From assembly GCF_003324525.1 (NCBI RefSeq), contig NZ_QGDC01000005.1, positions 1 through 64,000 of the forward strand: 64,000 nt of DNA. The letters are read 5' to 3'. Within the stretch, counting starts at the first letter, position 1. The number at the start of each line of letters is the position of its first letter. The notes beneath the pieces were generated by a model. That model searched no databases and was not told the DNA's origin. It saw only the letters and a list, made by a program, of their open reading frames with translations. Below, in pieces: positions 27,280-36,867 of the stretch. The stretch is from Mucilaginibacter hurinus. GTDB taxonomy: Bacteria > Bacteroidota > Bacteroidia > Sphingobacteriales > Sphingobacteriaceae. Position numbers and translations under genes: made by a program.

Positions 27280-29142
27280 ATGTTTAAAAAGTATAATGTT
27301 ATAGTGGTAGGGGCTGGCCACGCCGGTTGTGAAGCAGCAGCCGCAGCAGCAAACATGGGGTCGTCTGTGCTTCTAATTACCATGAATATGGGCACAATTG
27401 CGCAAATGAGCTGCAATCCAGCGATGGGTGGGGTGGCTAAAGGGCAAATAGTTCGCGAGATAGACGCCATGGGTGGTTATTCTGGGATTATTACAGATAA
27501 AACCTCTATTCAATTCAGAATGTTGAACCAGTCAAAAGGACCCGCCATGTGGAGCCCAAGGGCGCAGAGTGATAGGATGAAGTTTGCTGAAGAATGGCGT
27601 TCGGCGCTCGAAAAAACTACTAATGTCGATTTTTGGCAGGACATGGTAAGCTCGCTCATAGTAAAAAACAATACTGTATGCGGCGTGCGTACGTCCATTG
27701 GTGTTGAAATTGAGGCAGAATCGGTCGTATTAACTAACGGTACATTTTTAAATGGCGTAATACATATCGGAGAAAAACGCTTCGGTGGGGGCCGCACAGG
27801 GGAAAAAGCAGCGACTGGATTAACTGAGCAATTAACCGAGCTAGGATTCGAAGCTGGCAGGATGAAGACGGGCACACCACCGCGGATCGACGGCAGAAGT
27901 CTTAACTATGCCCTTATGGAAGAGCAATGGGGCGACGAGGAGCGCGGCCGCTTTTCATACACTGATGTGGAACAAATACAGGAACAACGCTGCTGCTGGA
28001 TAACCTATACCAATACAGACGTTCATGAAACACTAAAGGAGGGTTTTGAACGCTCACCAATGTTTACCGGACGGATCAAAGGTCTTGGCCCGCGTTACTG
28101 TCCCTCAATAGAAGATAAAATTAACAGGTTTGCAGAGCGGGAGCGGCACCAGATATTTGTAGAACCGGAAGGGTTGAATACTGTTGAAATATATGTGAAC
28201 GGCTTCTCAACCTCCTTACCAGAAGATGTGCAATATAAGGCACTCGTTAAAATTCCGGGTTTTGAGAATGCAAAAATGTTCAGGCCTGGTTATGCTATTG
28301 AATACGATTACTTCCCCCCTACCCAGCTTGCGCTCACTTTAGAGACCAAGCTAATTAGCAACTTATTTTTTGCAGGGCAGATAAATGGTACTACCGGTTA
28401 CGAGGAAGCGGCGTCGCAAGGATTTATTGCAGGAATTAACGCGCATCAAAAAGTGCATGACAAACATGAGTTAATCATGAAAAGGTCTGAATCATATATC
28501 GGCGTCCTTATCGATGACCTAGTGACAAAGGGAACTGAAGAACCCTATCGCATGTTTACGTCACGGGCCGAGCATCGCTTATTGCTGCGGCAGGATAACG
28601 CCGACATCCGCTTAAGCCCTATTGGATACGAACTAGGGTTAATAAGCGACGAACGATTGGCAAAAGTTAACGAAAAGGTTAAAAATTCAGATGCGATTGT
28701 GGCGTACACCAAATCGCATGCTATAGAGCCAGCGAACGTGAACACACTGCTCGAAGAATTAGAAACCAGCGCAATAAATCAAAATGCTAAGTTGTTCAAT
28801 TTATTAAGTCGTCCGCAAGTATCATTTAATGATTTACGGAAAGCGGACATTGCGTTAAACGAACTCTTATCATGCTTTGATAAAGAAACTGTTGAGCAAG
28901 CTGAAATAAAAATTAAATATGAGAGTTATTTTGAAAAAGAATTGGAGATAGTTGAGAAGATGAAAAAGATGGAAGACCGTGCTATTAATCCGGACTTTAA
29001 TTATCATCAGCTTGTTTCAGTATCAAAAGAAGCCAGGGAGAAATTGATGAAAATAAAACCGAGAACGCTAGGTCAGGCATCGCGCATTTCGGGAGTGTCG
29101 CCTTCAGATATTTCGGTATTAATGGTACATTTGACAAGATAG
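27280..29142 (+). CDS. mnmG: tRNA uridine-5-carboxymethylaminomethyl modification enzyme MnmG (GidA)
   Basis: A 620-residue FAD-dependent enzyme which, with MnmE, modifies wobble U34 of several tRNAs. It carries the FAD motif [19 protein letters not shown], family signature [16 protein letters not shown] and the C-terminal tRNA-binding helical domain ([20 protein letters not shown]). ATG at 27280 follows a GGAGGA ribosome-binding site; an in-frame TTG at 27253 lies inside parS copy 2 and is rejected. It is often origin-proximal in bacteria, which fits the two parS-like sites just upstream. Confidence 0.97.
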   Translation: MFKKYNVIVVGAGHAGCEAAAAAANMGSSVLLITMNMGTIAQMSCNPAMGGVAKGQIVREIDAMGGYSGIITDKTSIQFRMLNQSKGPAMWSPRAQSDRMKFAEEWRSALEKTTNVDFWQDMVSSLIVKNNTVCGVRTSIGVEIEAESVVLTNGTFLNGVIHIGEKRFGGGRTGEKAATGLTEQLTELGFEAGRMKTGTPPRIDGRSLNYALMEEQWGDEERGRFSYTDVEQIQEQRCCWITYTNTDVHETLKEGFERSPMFTGRIKGLGPRYCPSIEDKINRFAERERHQIFVEPEGLNTVEIYVNGFSTSLPEDVQYKALVKIPGFENAKMFRPGYAIEYDYFPPTQLALTLETKLISNLFFAGQINGTTGYEEAASQGFIAGINAHQKVHDKHELIMKRSESYIGVLIDDLVTKGTEEPYRMFTSRAEHRLLLRQDNADIRLSPIGYELGLISDERLAKVNEKVKNSDAIVAYTKSHAIEPANVNTLLEELETSAINQNAKLFNLLSRPQVSFNDLRKADIALNELLSCFDKETVEQAEIKIKYESYFEKELEIVEKMKKMEDRAINPDFNYHQLVSVSKEAREKLMKIKPRTLGQASRISGVSPSDISVLMVHLTR

Positions 29143-29255
29143 CCGTATAACTTATTGAAAATCAGACATTTTTAATATTTTACACTAGCGGCCATATTTT
29201 AGTTTTTTAATAATATCTTTCATCAAAAATAAAAAATCGCTTATACGCCTTAAAA

Positions 29256-30896
29256 ATGGTCTTAAAACGCAAACCGTCATTTTTTAGAGAAAATTGGATA
29301 TATCTTATTGGTTTTTTTGTGCTTTATGGTTGCGCAAACATGCAAAGACCAGAGGGCGGGCCCAGAGACCTCACTCCTCCCAAACTTTTAAAGGCTACCC
29401 CCCCAAACATGACAAGAAATTTCAATGCAAAAGAAATTGACATGGAATTTGACGAGTTTTATAAACTGACCAATCAGTACCAGGAAATAAGCATAAGCCC
29501 CGCTCAAGAAAAATTACCCGAGTATAAAGTAAGAAAGAAAAACCTGATCATTGAGTTTAAAGATTCGCTTCAAAAAAACACTACGTATGTAATAAACTTT
29601 GGTAAAGCGATTGTAGACGTCAACGAAGCTAACGCTATGAAAAATTTTACGTATGTTTTTTCAACAGGTCCGCATATCGACTCTTTGAGCATTACCGGGT
29701 CTGTAACCAATACACAGACACAGGAAAAGGAAAAAGATGCTACCGTGATGTTATTTCCGCTGAGCAAAGACTCCTTGTTTTATTCCAGGAAAAAGCCATC
29801 CATATTTGCAACAACTGACTCATCCGGGAATTTTAGCCTCAATAACCTGGCTGAGGGTAAATACACCATATACGGCTTAAAGGAAACCAGTCCTAACAAA
29901 ATATATGATAATGAGGCAGAACTGGTAGCCTTTATAAAAGATACGATCAACTTAACAACCGATACATCTAACATTCAGCTAAAACTATTTGTGCAGGAAC
30001 CGGAAAAGTTCAGGTTTATAGAAAGAAGATTTGATACCGACGGAAAAATACTCCTATCCTTTAATAAAAAGCTTTTTAACCCGGCTGTTAAAATATTGTC
30101 GCCAGCGGAGCTGGATAATCAAAGGATAGTAGAATTTAGCAACAAAAACGATTCTGCCTTGATCTATATGCGTAATATGGACTTTGATTCTATACGTGTG
30201 GCATTATCCGACAATAATAAGCCAATTGATACGGTTGTGCTTAGAAAAAACAGAAAAGAATCCTTTTCCAAATCCGTCAATATATCCTTTAATTTAACTA
30301 CCGACAAGTTAAAGCCGGGTACAGATCTGCAGATTATATCAAATTTACCGGTAGAAAGCTTTAACACTGGTTTTATCACGTTAAAAGAAGACTCGGCCAT
30401 TGTGCGTAACTTTACGATAGTTAAAGATACCTTAGCAAGGAGGCTTCTTTTAAAGTACCGATGGAAACAAAACGTGGGCTACACGCTTGAGTTTGGTGAC
30501 GGGGCGATAACTAACATTTTTGGAAACAAAAATGAAAAGGGTTTGAAAACCTTCACTATTGATAAACCCGAAAACTATAGTATCTTAACTTTAAAAATGA
30601 CTGTGCCTGAGCCCGGCAAGTCGTATATAGTTGAACTATCCCGAGACGAAAAAAACGTTTTACGCACGGATGTTATCACTAAAAACACGTCGGTAGTGTA
30701 CAATAATTACCCTTCGGGAAAATATACTGTGCGGGTTATATACGACAATAACAAAAACGGCAGATGGGATAGCGGTAATGTGCGCCAAAAAGTAATGCCG
30801 GAGAATATTTGGGTTTACGAAAAAGAGATAACATTACGGCCTAACTGGGATGCTGAAGACGCGGTTACCATACCGAAAGAACCTATTAATCCTTAA
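29256..30896 (+). CDS. Lipoprotein with Ig-like (SbsA/Big_5) domain
   Basis: The N-terminus contains a membrane segment ending in a lipobox-like VLYGC, followed by MQRPEGGPRDLTPPKLLKATP, a start frequently seen in Bacteroidota Ig-like-domain lipoproteins. The first domain (about 40-145) has the SbsA Ig-like pattern ending YVFSTG. Further beta-rich segments and a carboxypeptidase-regulatory-like part (SGNFSLNNLAEGKYTIYG) follow. It is probably anchored in the outer membrane with a structural or unknown role. It overlaps the convergent carbonic-anhydrase gene by 11 nt. Confidence 0.78.
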   Translation: MVLKRKPSFFRENWIYLIGFFVLYGCANMQRPEGGPRDLTPPKLLKATPPNMTRNFNAKEIDMEFDEFYKLTNQYQEISISPAQEKLPEYKVRKKNLIIEFKDSLQKNTTYVINFGKAIVDVNEANAMKNFTYVFSTGPHIDSLSITGSVTNTQTQEKEKDATVMLFPLSKDSLFYSRKKPSIFATTDSSGNFSLNNLAEGKYTIYGLKETSPNKIYDNEAELVAFIKDTINLTTDTSNIQLKLFVQEPEKFRFIERRFDTDGKILLSFNKKLFNPAVKILSPAELDNQRIVEFSNKNDSALIYMRNMDFDSIRVALSDNNKPIDTVVLRKNRKESFSKSVNISFNLTTDKLKPGTDLQIISNLPVESFNTGFITLKEDSAIVRNFTIVKDTLARRLLLKYRWKQNVGYTLEFGDGAITNIFGNKNEKGLKTFTIDKPENYSILTLKMTVPEPGKSYIVELSRDEKNVLRTDVITKNTSVVYNNYPSGKYTVRVIYDNNKNGRWDSGNVRQKVMPENIWVYEKEITLRPNWDAEDAVTIPKEPINP

Positions 30897-31398
30897 ACCA
30901 CCCTGAATACATAATATAATTTTCAGGCAGGCGTTTCAGCATCAAGCGCTGCTCATCTGTTATCGGTTTAATTTTTTTAGCCGGCGTGCCGGCATATAGA
31001 TAACCGCTTTCGCAAACCGTATTTTCAAGTACTACGGCTCCCGCAGCTACGATAACGAATTCTTCAACGATAGCGTGATCCATCACGATTGCGCCCATGC
31101 CTATTAACACATGGTTTTGCACTGTACAGCCATGTACGATAGCGTTGTGCCCTATAGATACATTGCTGCCAATGTTGGTTGCCGCCTTTAAGTAAGTAGC
31201 GTGTATCACCGCGCCATCCTGTATGTTGGTATTGTCGCCTATCTTAATATAATGCACATCTCCCCTAACCACAGCATTAAACCATACCGAGCAATTATCG
31301 CCCATTACCACATCGCCAACAATAGTGGCATTATCGGCAATATAACATCCTTCACCCCAAGTTGGCAATTTATCCTTTACAGGTAATATAAGCGGCAT
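30886..31398 (-). CDS. Gamma-class carbonic anhydrase family protein
   Basis: A 170-residue left-handed beta-helix with hexapeptide repeats (IGDNTNIQDGAVIHA, VSIGHNAIVHGCTV) and zinc-ligand histidines in the expected register (HATY, GHNAIVHG). Most small members show carbonic-anhydrase-like or unknown activity, so the enzyme function is not certain. It is encoded directly downstream of the TonB-like gene on the same strand (2-nt gap). Confidence 0.88.
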   Translation of the reverse strand: MPLILPVKDKLPTWGEGCYIADNATIVGDVVMGDNCSVWFNAVVRGDVHYIKIGDNTNIQDGAVIHATYLKAATNIGSNVSIGHNAIVHGCTVQNHVLIGMGAIVMDHAIVEEFVIVAAGAVVLENTVCESGYLYAGTPAKKIKPITDEQRLMLKRLPENYIMYSGWFKD

Positions 31399-31400
31399 AA

Positions 31401-31820
31401 TTAATATTGTAGTGCGAAATTTAACGGAAAACTATAACTAAATCTGGCGGGCAAACCATTTTTAGTTCCTGGTACAAATGCAGGCATTAGTGAAACTAAT
31501 CTAAGCGCTTCTTTATCAATACGCCCTGATACTCCTTTGGTTATTATAACTGATGACAGGCTTCCGTCTTTTTCTACGACAACTTCAATATAAACCTTTC
31601 CTTGAATATCGTGCTCTGTCATATCTAGATATTTTAAATTTTTTTCTAAAAACCTGTTCATTTCTGAGAAACCACCCGGAAATTGTGGACCCACTAACAA
31701 ATCTCTTTTAAACGCAGTATCGGCCTGACTAATTATTGAATCCTGCTGGGCGTGTACGCCTTGTGCAAACAGTAATAAAAACATAATGGATAATGTCTGC
31801 AAGCACTGCTTCATTTTCAT
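31401..31820 (-). CDS. Secreted TonB C-terminal domain protein
   Basis: About 140 residues: signal peptide (SIMFLLLFAQGVHAQ) and a TonB_C-like fold (GKVYIEVVVEKDGSLSSVIITKGV ... DKEALRLVSLMPAFVPGTKNG). It lacks the N-terminal membrane anchor and proline-rich spacer of a true energy transducer. It is therefore a periplasmic TonB-box-like protein of the kind abundant in Bacteroidota. The ATG at 31820 is preferred to a GTG at 31856 because the signal peptide begins nearby. Confidence 0.7.
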   Translation of the reverse strand: MKMKQCLQTLSIMFLLLFAQGVHAQQDSIISQADTAFKRDLLVGPQFPGGFSEMNRFLEKNLKYLDMTEHDIQGKVYIEVVVEKDGSLSSVIITKGVSGRIDKEALRLVSLMPAFVPGTKNGLPARFSYSFPLNFALQY

Positions 31821-31860
31821 ATCTAAAATTAAATATATTTTATACTTTAGCAGCACATAA

Positions 31861-31933
31861 GCGAAAATAGCTCAGCTGGTAGAGCATCAGTTTCCCAAAC
31901 TGAAGGTCGCGGGTTCGAACCCCGTTTTTCGCT
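31861..31933 (+). tRNA. tRNA-Gly, anticodon CCC
   Basis: A full cloverleaf can be read: acceptor GCGAAAA/TTTTCGC, anticodon stem TCAGT/ACTGA with loop TTCCCAA (anticodon CCC), and T-arm GCGGG-TTCGAAC-CCCGT. It is 73 nt with no encoded CCA. It reads GGG glycine codons. It lies between the divergent TonB-like gene and the 3' end of nadB. Confidence 0.93.
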
Positions 31934-31955
31934 CTGGCACCCTTCTTGGTGAACG

Positions 31956-33548
31956 CTAAAATACCGTATCCTCCAACGATTCTGCATGTTCTGGATAATC
32001 TGTATTATAGTGCAACCCGCGGCTTTCCTTGCGCATCATGGCCGACTTTACTACAATGTACGACACCTGGATCAGGTTACGCAATTCGCAAAGCTTCACC
32101 GATAATTTAGTTCTTTTATAAAATTCCTCTGTTTCTTCGTACAGCAAACCTAACCGGCGCATGGCACGCTCTAATCTGAAATCAGACCTTACAATGCCAA
32201 CATAATCATTCATCAACTTTTGCATTTCACGAATGTTGTGTGTAACCAATATATCCTCATTAGATAATTGTACACCTTTCTCATTCCAATCAGGGATACC
32301 AGATGGAATCTCAGCATCTTCAAAAACCGTTTTGGCGTCCTCATATATTCTGTGGGCGAATACCAAAGCTTCAAGTAATGAATTGGATGCTAGCCTATTA
32401 GCACCGTGTAGCCCAGTTGATGCGCATTCGCCACACGCATATAAACGCGCAATAGACGACTTTCCTGCATGATCAACCAGCACTCCGCCACACATATAAT
32501 GACTTGCGGGTGCTACCGGTATCATATCCTTACTCATGTCCAAACCCATTTCTAAACACTTGGCATATATGTTAGGGAAATGCTGCAATATATCTTTGCG
32601 GCTACGATGTGTAATATCCAGGTATACAAAATCTTCACCCGATTTTTTTATTTCGGCGTCAATTGCCCTGGCAACTATATCACGCGGGGCAAGTGATTTA
32701 CGCTCGTCATATTCATGCATAAACTCTTCGCCATTTATCCGGCGTAATACGCCGCCAAAGCCCCGTACCGCCTCGGATATTAAAAATGACGGATACTCTC
32801 CCGGATTATATAACGCCGTTGGATGGAACTGGATGAACTCCATATTGCGCACTTTACCCTTTGCGCGATATACCATGGCCACCCCATCACCGGTAGCTAT
32901 AGTAGGGTTAGTAGTTACTGAGTAAATGTGACCGGCGCCTCCTGAGGCCATTACCGTAACTTTTGATAATATCTTTTCTACAGACCTTGTTTGTGTATTA
33001 AAAGCATATATACCGTAACAGGTTATATCCTTTGATGATTTATCCACAAATTCACCTAAGTGATGCTGGGTCATCAAATCAACCGCAAAGTAGTGTGTAA
33101 GAATCTCGATATTGGGGTTACTATGTATTTGTTCAAGTAACGCACGCTCCATCTCAAAGCCGGTAATATCCTTATAATGTAATACCCGGTATTCAGAATG
33201 ACCACCCTCTTTAGCCAGGTCATATATACCTTCGTTGGTTTTATCGAAGTTGGTTCCGTAATCAATAATTTCCCGTATTCTCTCCGGCCCTTCTTTTACC
33301 ACAGCTTCTACTACCGTGGGGTCGCATAGCCCGTCGCCCGCTATTAACGTATCCTGGATGTGTTTTTCAAAGGAATCTTCTTTTTTATCCACAACCACCG
33401 CTACCCCTCCCTGGGCATACTTAGTGTTTGATTCATCTTCATTTGCTTTTGTAACTATCAGAACATTACCATGCTTGGCAGCCTTTAGTGCAAAACTTAA
33501 CCCGGCTATGCCCGATCCGATAATCAGGAAATCAACAGTACGCGCCAT
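31956..33548 (-). CDS. nadB: L-aspartate oxidase (NadB)
   Basis: FAD-dependent first enzyme of de novo NAD synthesis, oxidising aspartate to iminoaspartate. It has the dinucleotide motif IIGSGIAGLSFAL, the flavin-domain segment NTKYAQGGVAVV, a substrate-domain region with ARAIDAEIKKSG, and the His/Arg-containing HYMCGGVLVDHAG. Length (530) is typical. It is divergent from nadA across a 408-bp spacer with repeated motifs, so the pair is probably co-regulated. Confidence 0.95.
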   Translation of the reverse strand: MARTVDFLIIGSGIAGLSFALKAAKHGNVLIVTKANEDESNTKYAQGGVAVVVDKKEDSFEKHIQDTLIAGDGLCDPTVVEAVVKEGPERIREIIDYGTNFDKTNEGIYDLAKEGGHSEYRVLHYKDITGFEMERALLEQIHSNPNIEILTHYFAVDLMTQHHLGEFVDKSSKDITCYGIYAFNTQTRSVEKILSKVTVMASGGAGHIYSVTTNPTIATGDGVAMVYRAKGKVRNMEFIQFHPTALYNPGEYPSFLISEAVRGFGGVLRRINGEEFMHEYDERKSLAPRDIVARAIDAEIKKSGEDFVYLDITHRSRKDILQHFPNIYAKCLEMGLDMSKDMIPVAPASHYMCGGVLVDHAGKSSIARLYACGECASTGLHGANRLASNSLLEALVFAHRIYEDAKTVFEDAEIPSGIPDWNEKGVQLSNEDILVTHNIREMQKLMNDYVGIVRSDFRLERAMRRLGLLYEETEEFYKRTKLSVKLCELRNLIQVSYIVVKSAMMRKESRGLHYNTDYPEHAESLEDTVF

Positions 33549-33956
33549 ATATCTAATATAAGTTGTGTAAAAGTAAGTGTTGTGTTAACAAGGCGTATAA
33601 AACTTGTTAATTTTATGTAAGTAAAAAAAGAATAAAAGATAAAGACGTTGGTAACCCCTATTTTCGCGCTGTATACCGTAAATTTTTACGTTACTTATAA
33701 GCTTTATAACCACGGAAATTAACAATTATGCTATCAATAAATTATTAACAAAAAATGTTTTAAAGTAAAAGTTGTTTATCACATCAATCTAATATTCAAT
33801 AAAATAAAAAATATAAAACGGTTTAAAACTGTTAGTAAAATATTAGAAACAACTTTTTACGTACTTTGTATCACTACTTTTAAACATAACTAACACCCTA
33901 ATAACAATAGTTTTATTTTAATATAAAAAGATATTGTTATTACTTGAATTGTTGAA
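33549..33956. promoter_or_regulatory. AT-rich divergent nadB/nadA control region with repeated motifs
   Basis: No gene is seen in this spacer. It is strongly AT-rich and carries a direct repeat, TTTTTACGTTACTT (33683-33696) and TTTTTACGTACTT (33854-33866). It also holds an imperfect inverted repeat, GTAAAAGTTGTTT (33765-33777) against AAACAACTTTTTAC (33847-33860). The latter two elements overlap near nadA. These resemble operators but match no regulator motif that I recognise. Confidence 0.45.
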
Positions 33957-34949
33957 ATGGATACCTTAGAGGAATTAAATGTAAAAGGTTTTGTAGACGA
34001 GGAGATAGATCCATCGCTTGACCTTTTTGAAGAAATTGAGAAGTTAAAAAAACAAAAGAATGCAGTTATACTTGCGCATTATTACCAGGACGGGGATATA
34101 CAGGACATTGCAGATTATATTGGAGACAGCCTTGGCCTATCGCAGCAGGCAGCTAAAACCGATGCCGATATTATCGTGTTCGCCGGGGTGCACTTTATGG
34201 CAGAAACAGCCAAAATATTATCGCCCGGAAAAAAGGTATTACTACCCGATATAAAGGCAGGTTGTTCCTTAGCAGACAGTTGTCCGCCACATCTTTTTAA
34301 AAAATTTAAGGAGAAGTATCCTGATCACCTGGTTATTACTTATGTAAACTGTACTGCCGAGTTAAAAGCGTTAAGCGATATAGTTTGTACATCAAGTAAT
34401 GCGGTACAGATTGTTGAAAGCCTGCCTGCTGATCAGAAGATAATATTTGGGCCTGACAAAAATTTGGGTGCCTGGGTAGCTAAAAAAACAGGCCGTGATT
34501 TAGTGTTGTGGAATGGTGCCTGTATGGTGCACGAAATATTTTCGAGAGAGAAAATTACCCGCTTAAAAGAACGTCATCCGGGTGCAAAGCTACTGGCGCA
34601 TCCTGAATGTGAAGACGTTATTTTGGAAATGGCCGATTATATAGGCTCAACAACGGGGATATTAAAATATGCTACAAATAATCCTGATAAGGAATTTATA
34701 GTAGCTACTGAATCGGGCATTTTACACCAGATGCAAAAAGATAATCCCGATAAAGTATTTATTCCTGCGCCACCTAATAATGCCTGCGCTTGTAATGATT
34801 GCCCGCACATGAAAAGGAACACGCTGGAAAAGTTATACCTGTGTTTAAAAAATGAGGTGCCCGAAATATTTGTACCTGCAGATATCATTGAAAAGGCGGT
34901 AAAGCCAATAGAGAGAATGCTGGACATATCGGCAAGGTTAGGTTTGTAA
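33957..34949 (+). CDS. nadA: Quinolinate synthase A (NadA)
   Basis: A [4Fe-4S] enzyme condensing iminoaspartate (from NadB) with dihydroxyacetone phosphate to quinolinate. It has conserved [19 protein letters not shown], cysteine-containing [14 protein letters not shown] (Cys103), [20 protein letters not shown] and the C-terminal cluster region [14 protein letters not shown]. At 330 residues it is the usual length. It is followed 16 nt later by thiL. Confidence 0.95.
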   Translation: MDTLEELNVKGFVDEEIDPSLDLFEEIEKLKKQKNAVILAHYYQDGDIQDIADYIGDSLGLSQQAAKTDADIIVFAGVHFMAETAKILSPGKKVLLPDIKAGCSLADSCPPHLFKKFKEKYPDHLVITYVNCTAELKALSDIVCTSSNAVQIVESLPADQKIIFGPDKNLGAWVAKKTGRDLVLWNGACMVHEIFSREKITRLKERHPGAKLLAHPECEDVILEMADYIGSTTGILKYATNNPDKEFIVATESGILHQMQKDNPDKVFIPAPPNNACACNDCPHMKRNTLEKLYLCLKNEVPEIFVPADIIEKAVKPIERMLDISARLGL

Positions 34950-34965
34950 GTAAATGAAATATTAA

Positions 34966-36012
34966 ATGTTTGATAATAAAGAGCATACAAATATTGAGCA
35001 GCTGGGTGAGTTTGGTTTAATTAAACACCTTACTAAAAATATAAAGCTAGGGCAACCCAGTACAATAAAAGGTGTAGGTGACGATGCGGCGGTGTTGGAT
35101 CATTCGGGGAAAAAGCTATTGGTGTCAACTGATATGCTATTGGAAGGAATACACTTTGATTTAGCGTACACTCCCCTGAAACATTTAGGCTACAAAGCCA
35201 TACAGGTTAACCTGAGTGATATTTATGCAATGAATGGTATCGCTACACAGGTTACCGTTTCACTAGGCTTGTCAAGCAAATTTCCCCTGGAAGCCATAGA
35301 AGAATTATACGAAGGGATTTATATAGCGTGCGATAAGTATAATGTGGATATTGTAGGTGGTGACACGAGTGCCTCAAAGCAGGGCCTGGTTATAAGCGTA
35401 ACGTCTATAGGATATGCTGAAGAGCATGACATAGTATACCGTAATACGGCGGAAGAAGACGATTTAGTATGCGTTTCGGGAGATTTAGGGGGCGCTTATA
35501 TAGGCTTGCAGCTGTTGGAGCGAGAGAAGCAAGTGTACCTGGAAAACCCCAAAATACAACCTGATTTAGAAGGTAAGGATTATATCGTTGAGCGCCAGTT
35601 AAAGCCCGAAGCCCGTAAAGATATAGTGGAGCTGCTGAAAGATATAGGTGTAAAACCAACTGCTATGATAGATGTGTCTGACGGTTTAGCGTCAGAAATA
35701 TTGCATATATGTAAGCAAAGTGATAAAGGCTGTAATATTTACGAAGAGAAAATACCGCTTGATCCGATGACCTTTGAAACCGCCCGGGAGTTTCATCTTG
35801 ATCCAACAATATGCGCTTTAAGCGGAGGTGAGGATTACGAATTGCTTTTTACTGTTAAGCAGGCCGACTATGATAAAATAAAATTTAAAATGGATTTTAC
35901 CATTATAGGGCACATAACAGATGCAGCCGCAGGTTGTAATTTAATAACCAAACAAGGCAATGTGCACCCTTTGAAAGCGCAGGGATGGAACGCGTTTACT
36001 AACCTTACATAA
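34966..36012 (+). CDS. thiL: Thiamine-monophosphate kinase (ThiL)
   Basis: Phosphorylates thiamine monophosphate to thiamine pyrophosphate. ThiL/PurM-like fold with the N-terminal GDDAAVLD motif, the Mg/ATP-binding STDMLLEGIHFD and VGGDTSASKQG, and DVSDGLASEILHI. Length 348 is normal. No TPP riboswitch is visible upstream; it appears to be transcribed with nadA. Confidence 0.95.
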   Translation: MFDNKEHTNIEQLGEFGLIKHLTKNIKLGQPSTIKGVGDDAAVLDHSGKKLLVSTDMLLEGIHFDLAYTPLKHLGYKAIQVNLSDIYAMNGIATQVTVSLGLSSKFPLEAIEELYEGIYIACDKYNVDIVGGDTSASKQGLVISVTSIGYAEEHDIVYRNTAEEDDLVCVSGDLGGAYIGLQLLEREKQVYLENPKIQPDLEGKDYIVERQLKPEARKDIVELLKDIGVKPTAMIDVSDGLASEILHICKQSDKGCNIYEEKIPLDPMTFETAREFHLDPTICALSGGEDYELLFTVKQADYDKIKFKMDFTIIGHITDAAAGCNLITKQGNVHPLKAQGWNAFTNLT

Positions 36013-36018
36013 CCAAAA

Positions 36019-36867
36019 ATGAAAAAAGCTTTATCACTAATTACACTTCTTTTAGCTGTATTTAATTTATCTGCTCAAAAAAAGATAATTTTTAACATTA
36101 ACTACCTCCCTAACAACAACTACGCCGTATCTACAAAAATGGATATGAATATGACCATGGATTTTAAAGGCGACACTGCCCAGATAAAAGCCATGAAAGG
36201 TTCTGGAGTGAAAATGCCTATGGTAATGATAATGAACTATGATATGCAAATAGGCGTAAAGGCAGGAAAAAAGGATGCAAAAAATGAGTACCCGGTAGTA
36301 ATGACATATGATAAAATGGATATTACAGGTACCATGAATGGTGAGAAAATTCCTATACCCGCAACCCCGTTAAACGGAGCAAAGATTTATGCAAGGTATG
36401 ATGCTTCCGGCGGCATAAAAATAGATTCGATGCCGGGCAAAATTCTTGACGAGCCAACGAAGCAGGCTGTAATAAACAGTATAACAGAGCTGCAGGGTCA
36501 GTTTAAATTTCCGGCGGAAGGCATAGCCGTTGGGCAAACTTTTAAGCAGGATGTGCCTATGAGCATGCCTGTAGCAGGTAAAAACATGGAAATGCTGATA
36601 AATACAGCATACAAACTAAATAATATAGTAAATGACATTGCTTATTTTGACGTTGACCAATCCCTGACTATGGAAGTGCCCATGAACAATGGCGCAAGTA
36701 TGAAAATGAAGGGCGGCGGCAAAGGCAAAATGGAGTATTCTTTAAAAACCAGGTTTATAAATATTTATAGCAGCGATTTCAACTTTGGCTATACCATGGA
36801 TGTAAATAAGGTTGTTATGGAAGGCAACGCGGATATGAAGTTTGTTTACACTGTAAATGTTAACTAA
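36019..36867 (+). CDS. Secreted methionine-rich protein of unknown function
   Basis: A signal peptide (MKKALSLITLLLAVFNLSAQ) and a beta-rich mature part of about 260 residues with unusually many Met (about 27 of 282, often in MxM patterns such as KMDMNMTMDF). No domain is recognised with certainty; it resembles uncharacterised secreted Bacteroidota proteins (DUF6263-like). It starts 6 nt after thiL ends and converges with rmuC with a 4-nt overlap of stops. Met-rich clusters could bind Cu(I) or be sacrificial antioxidants; this is speculation. Confidence 0.6.
   Translation: MKKALSLITLLLAVFNLSAQKKIIFNINYLPNNNYAVSTKMDMNMTMDFKGDTAQIKAMKGSGVKMPMVMIMNYDMQIGVKAGKKDAKNEYPVVMTYDKMDITGTMNGEKIPIPATPLNGAKIYARYDASGGIKIDSMPGKILDEPTKQAVINSITELQGQFKFPAEGIAVGQTFKQDVPMSMPVAGKNMEMLINTAYKLNNIVNDIAYFDVDQSLTMEVPMNNGASMKMKGGGKGKMEYSLKTRFINIYSSDFNFGYTMDVNKVVMEGNADMKFVYTVNVN

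Noticed and set aside
34950..34990. TPP riboswitch before thiL
   Set aside because: Only a 16-nt gap follows nadA and no THI-box-like sequence was seen.
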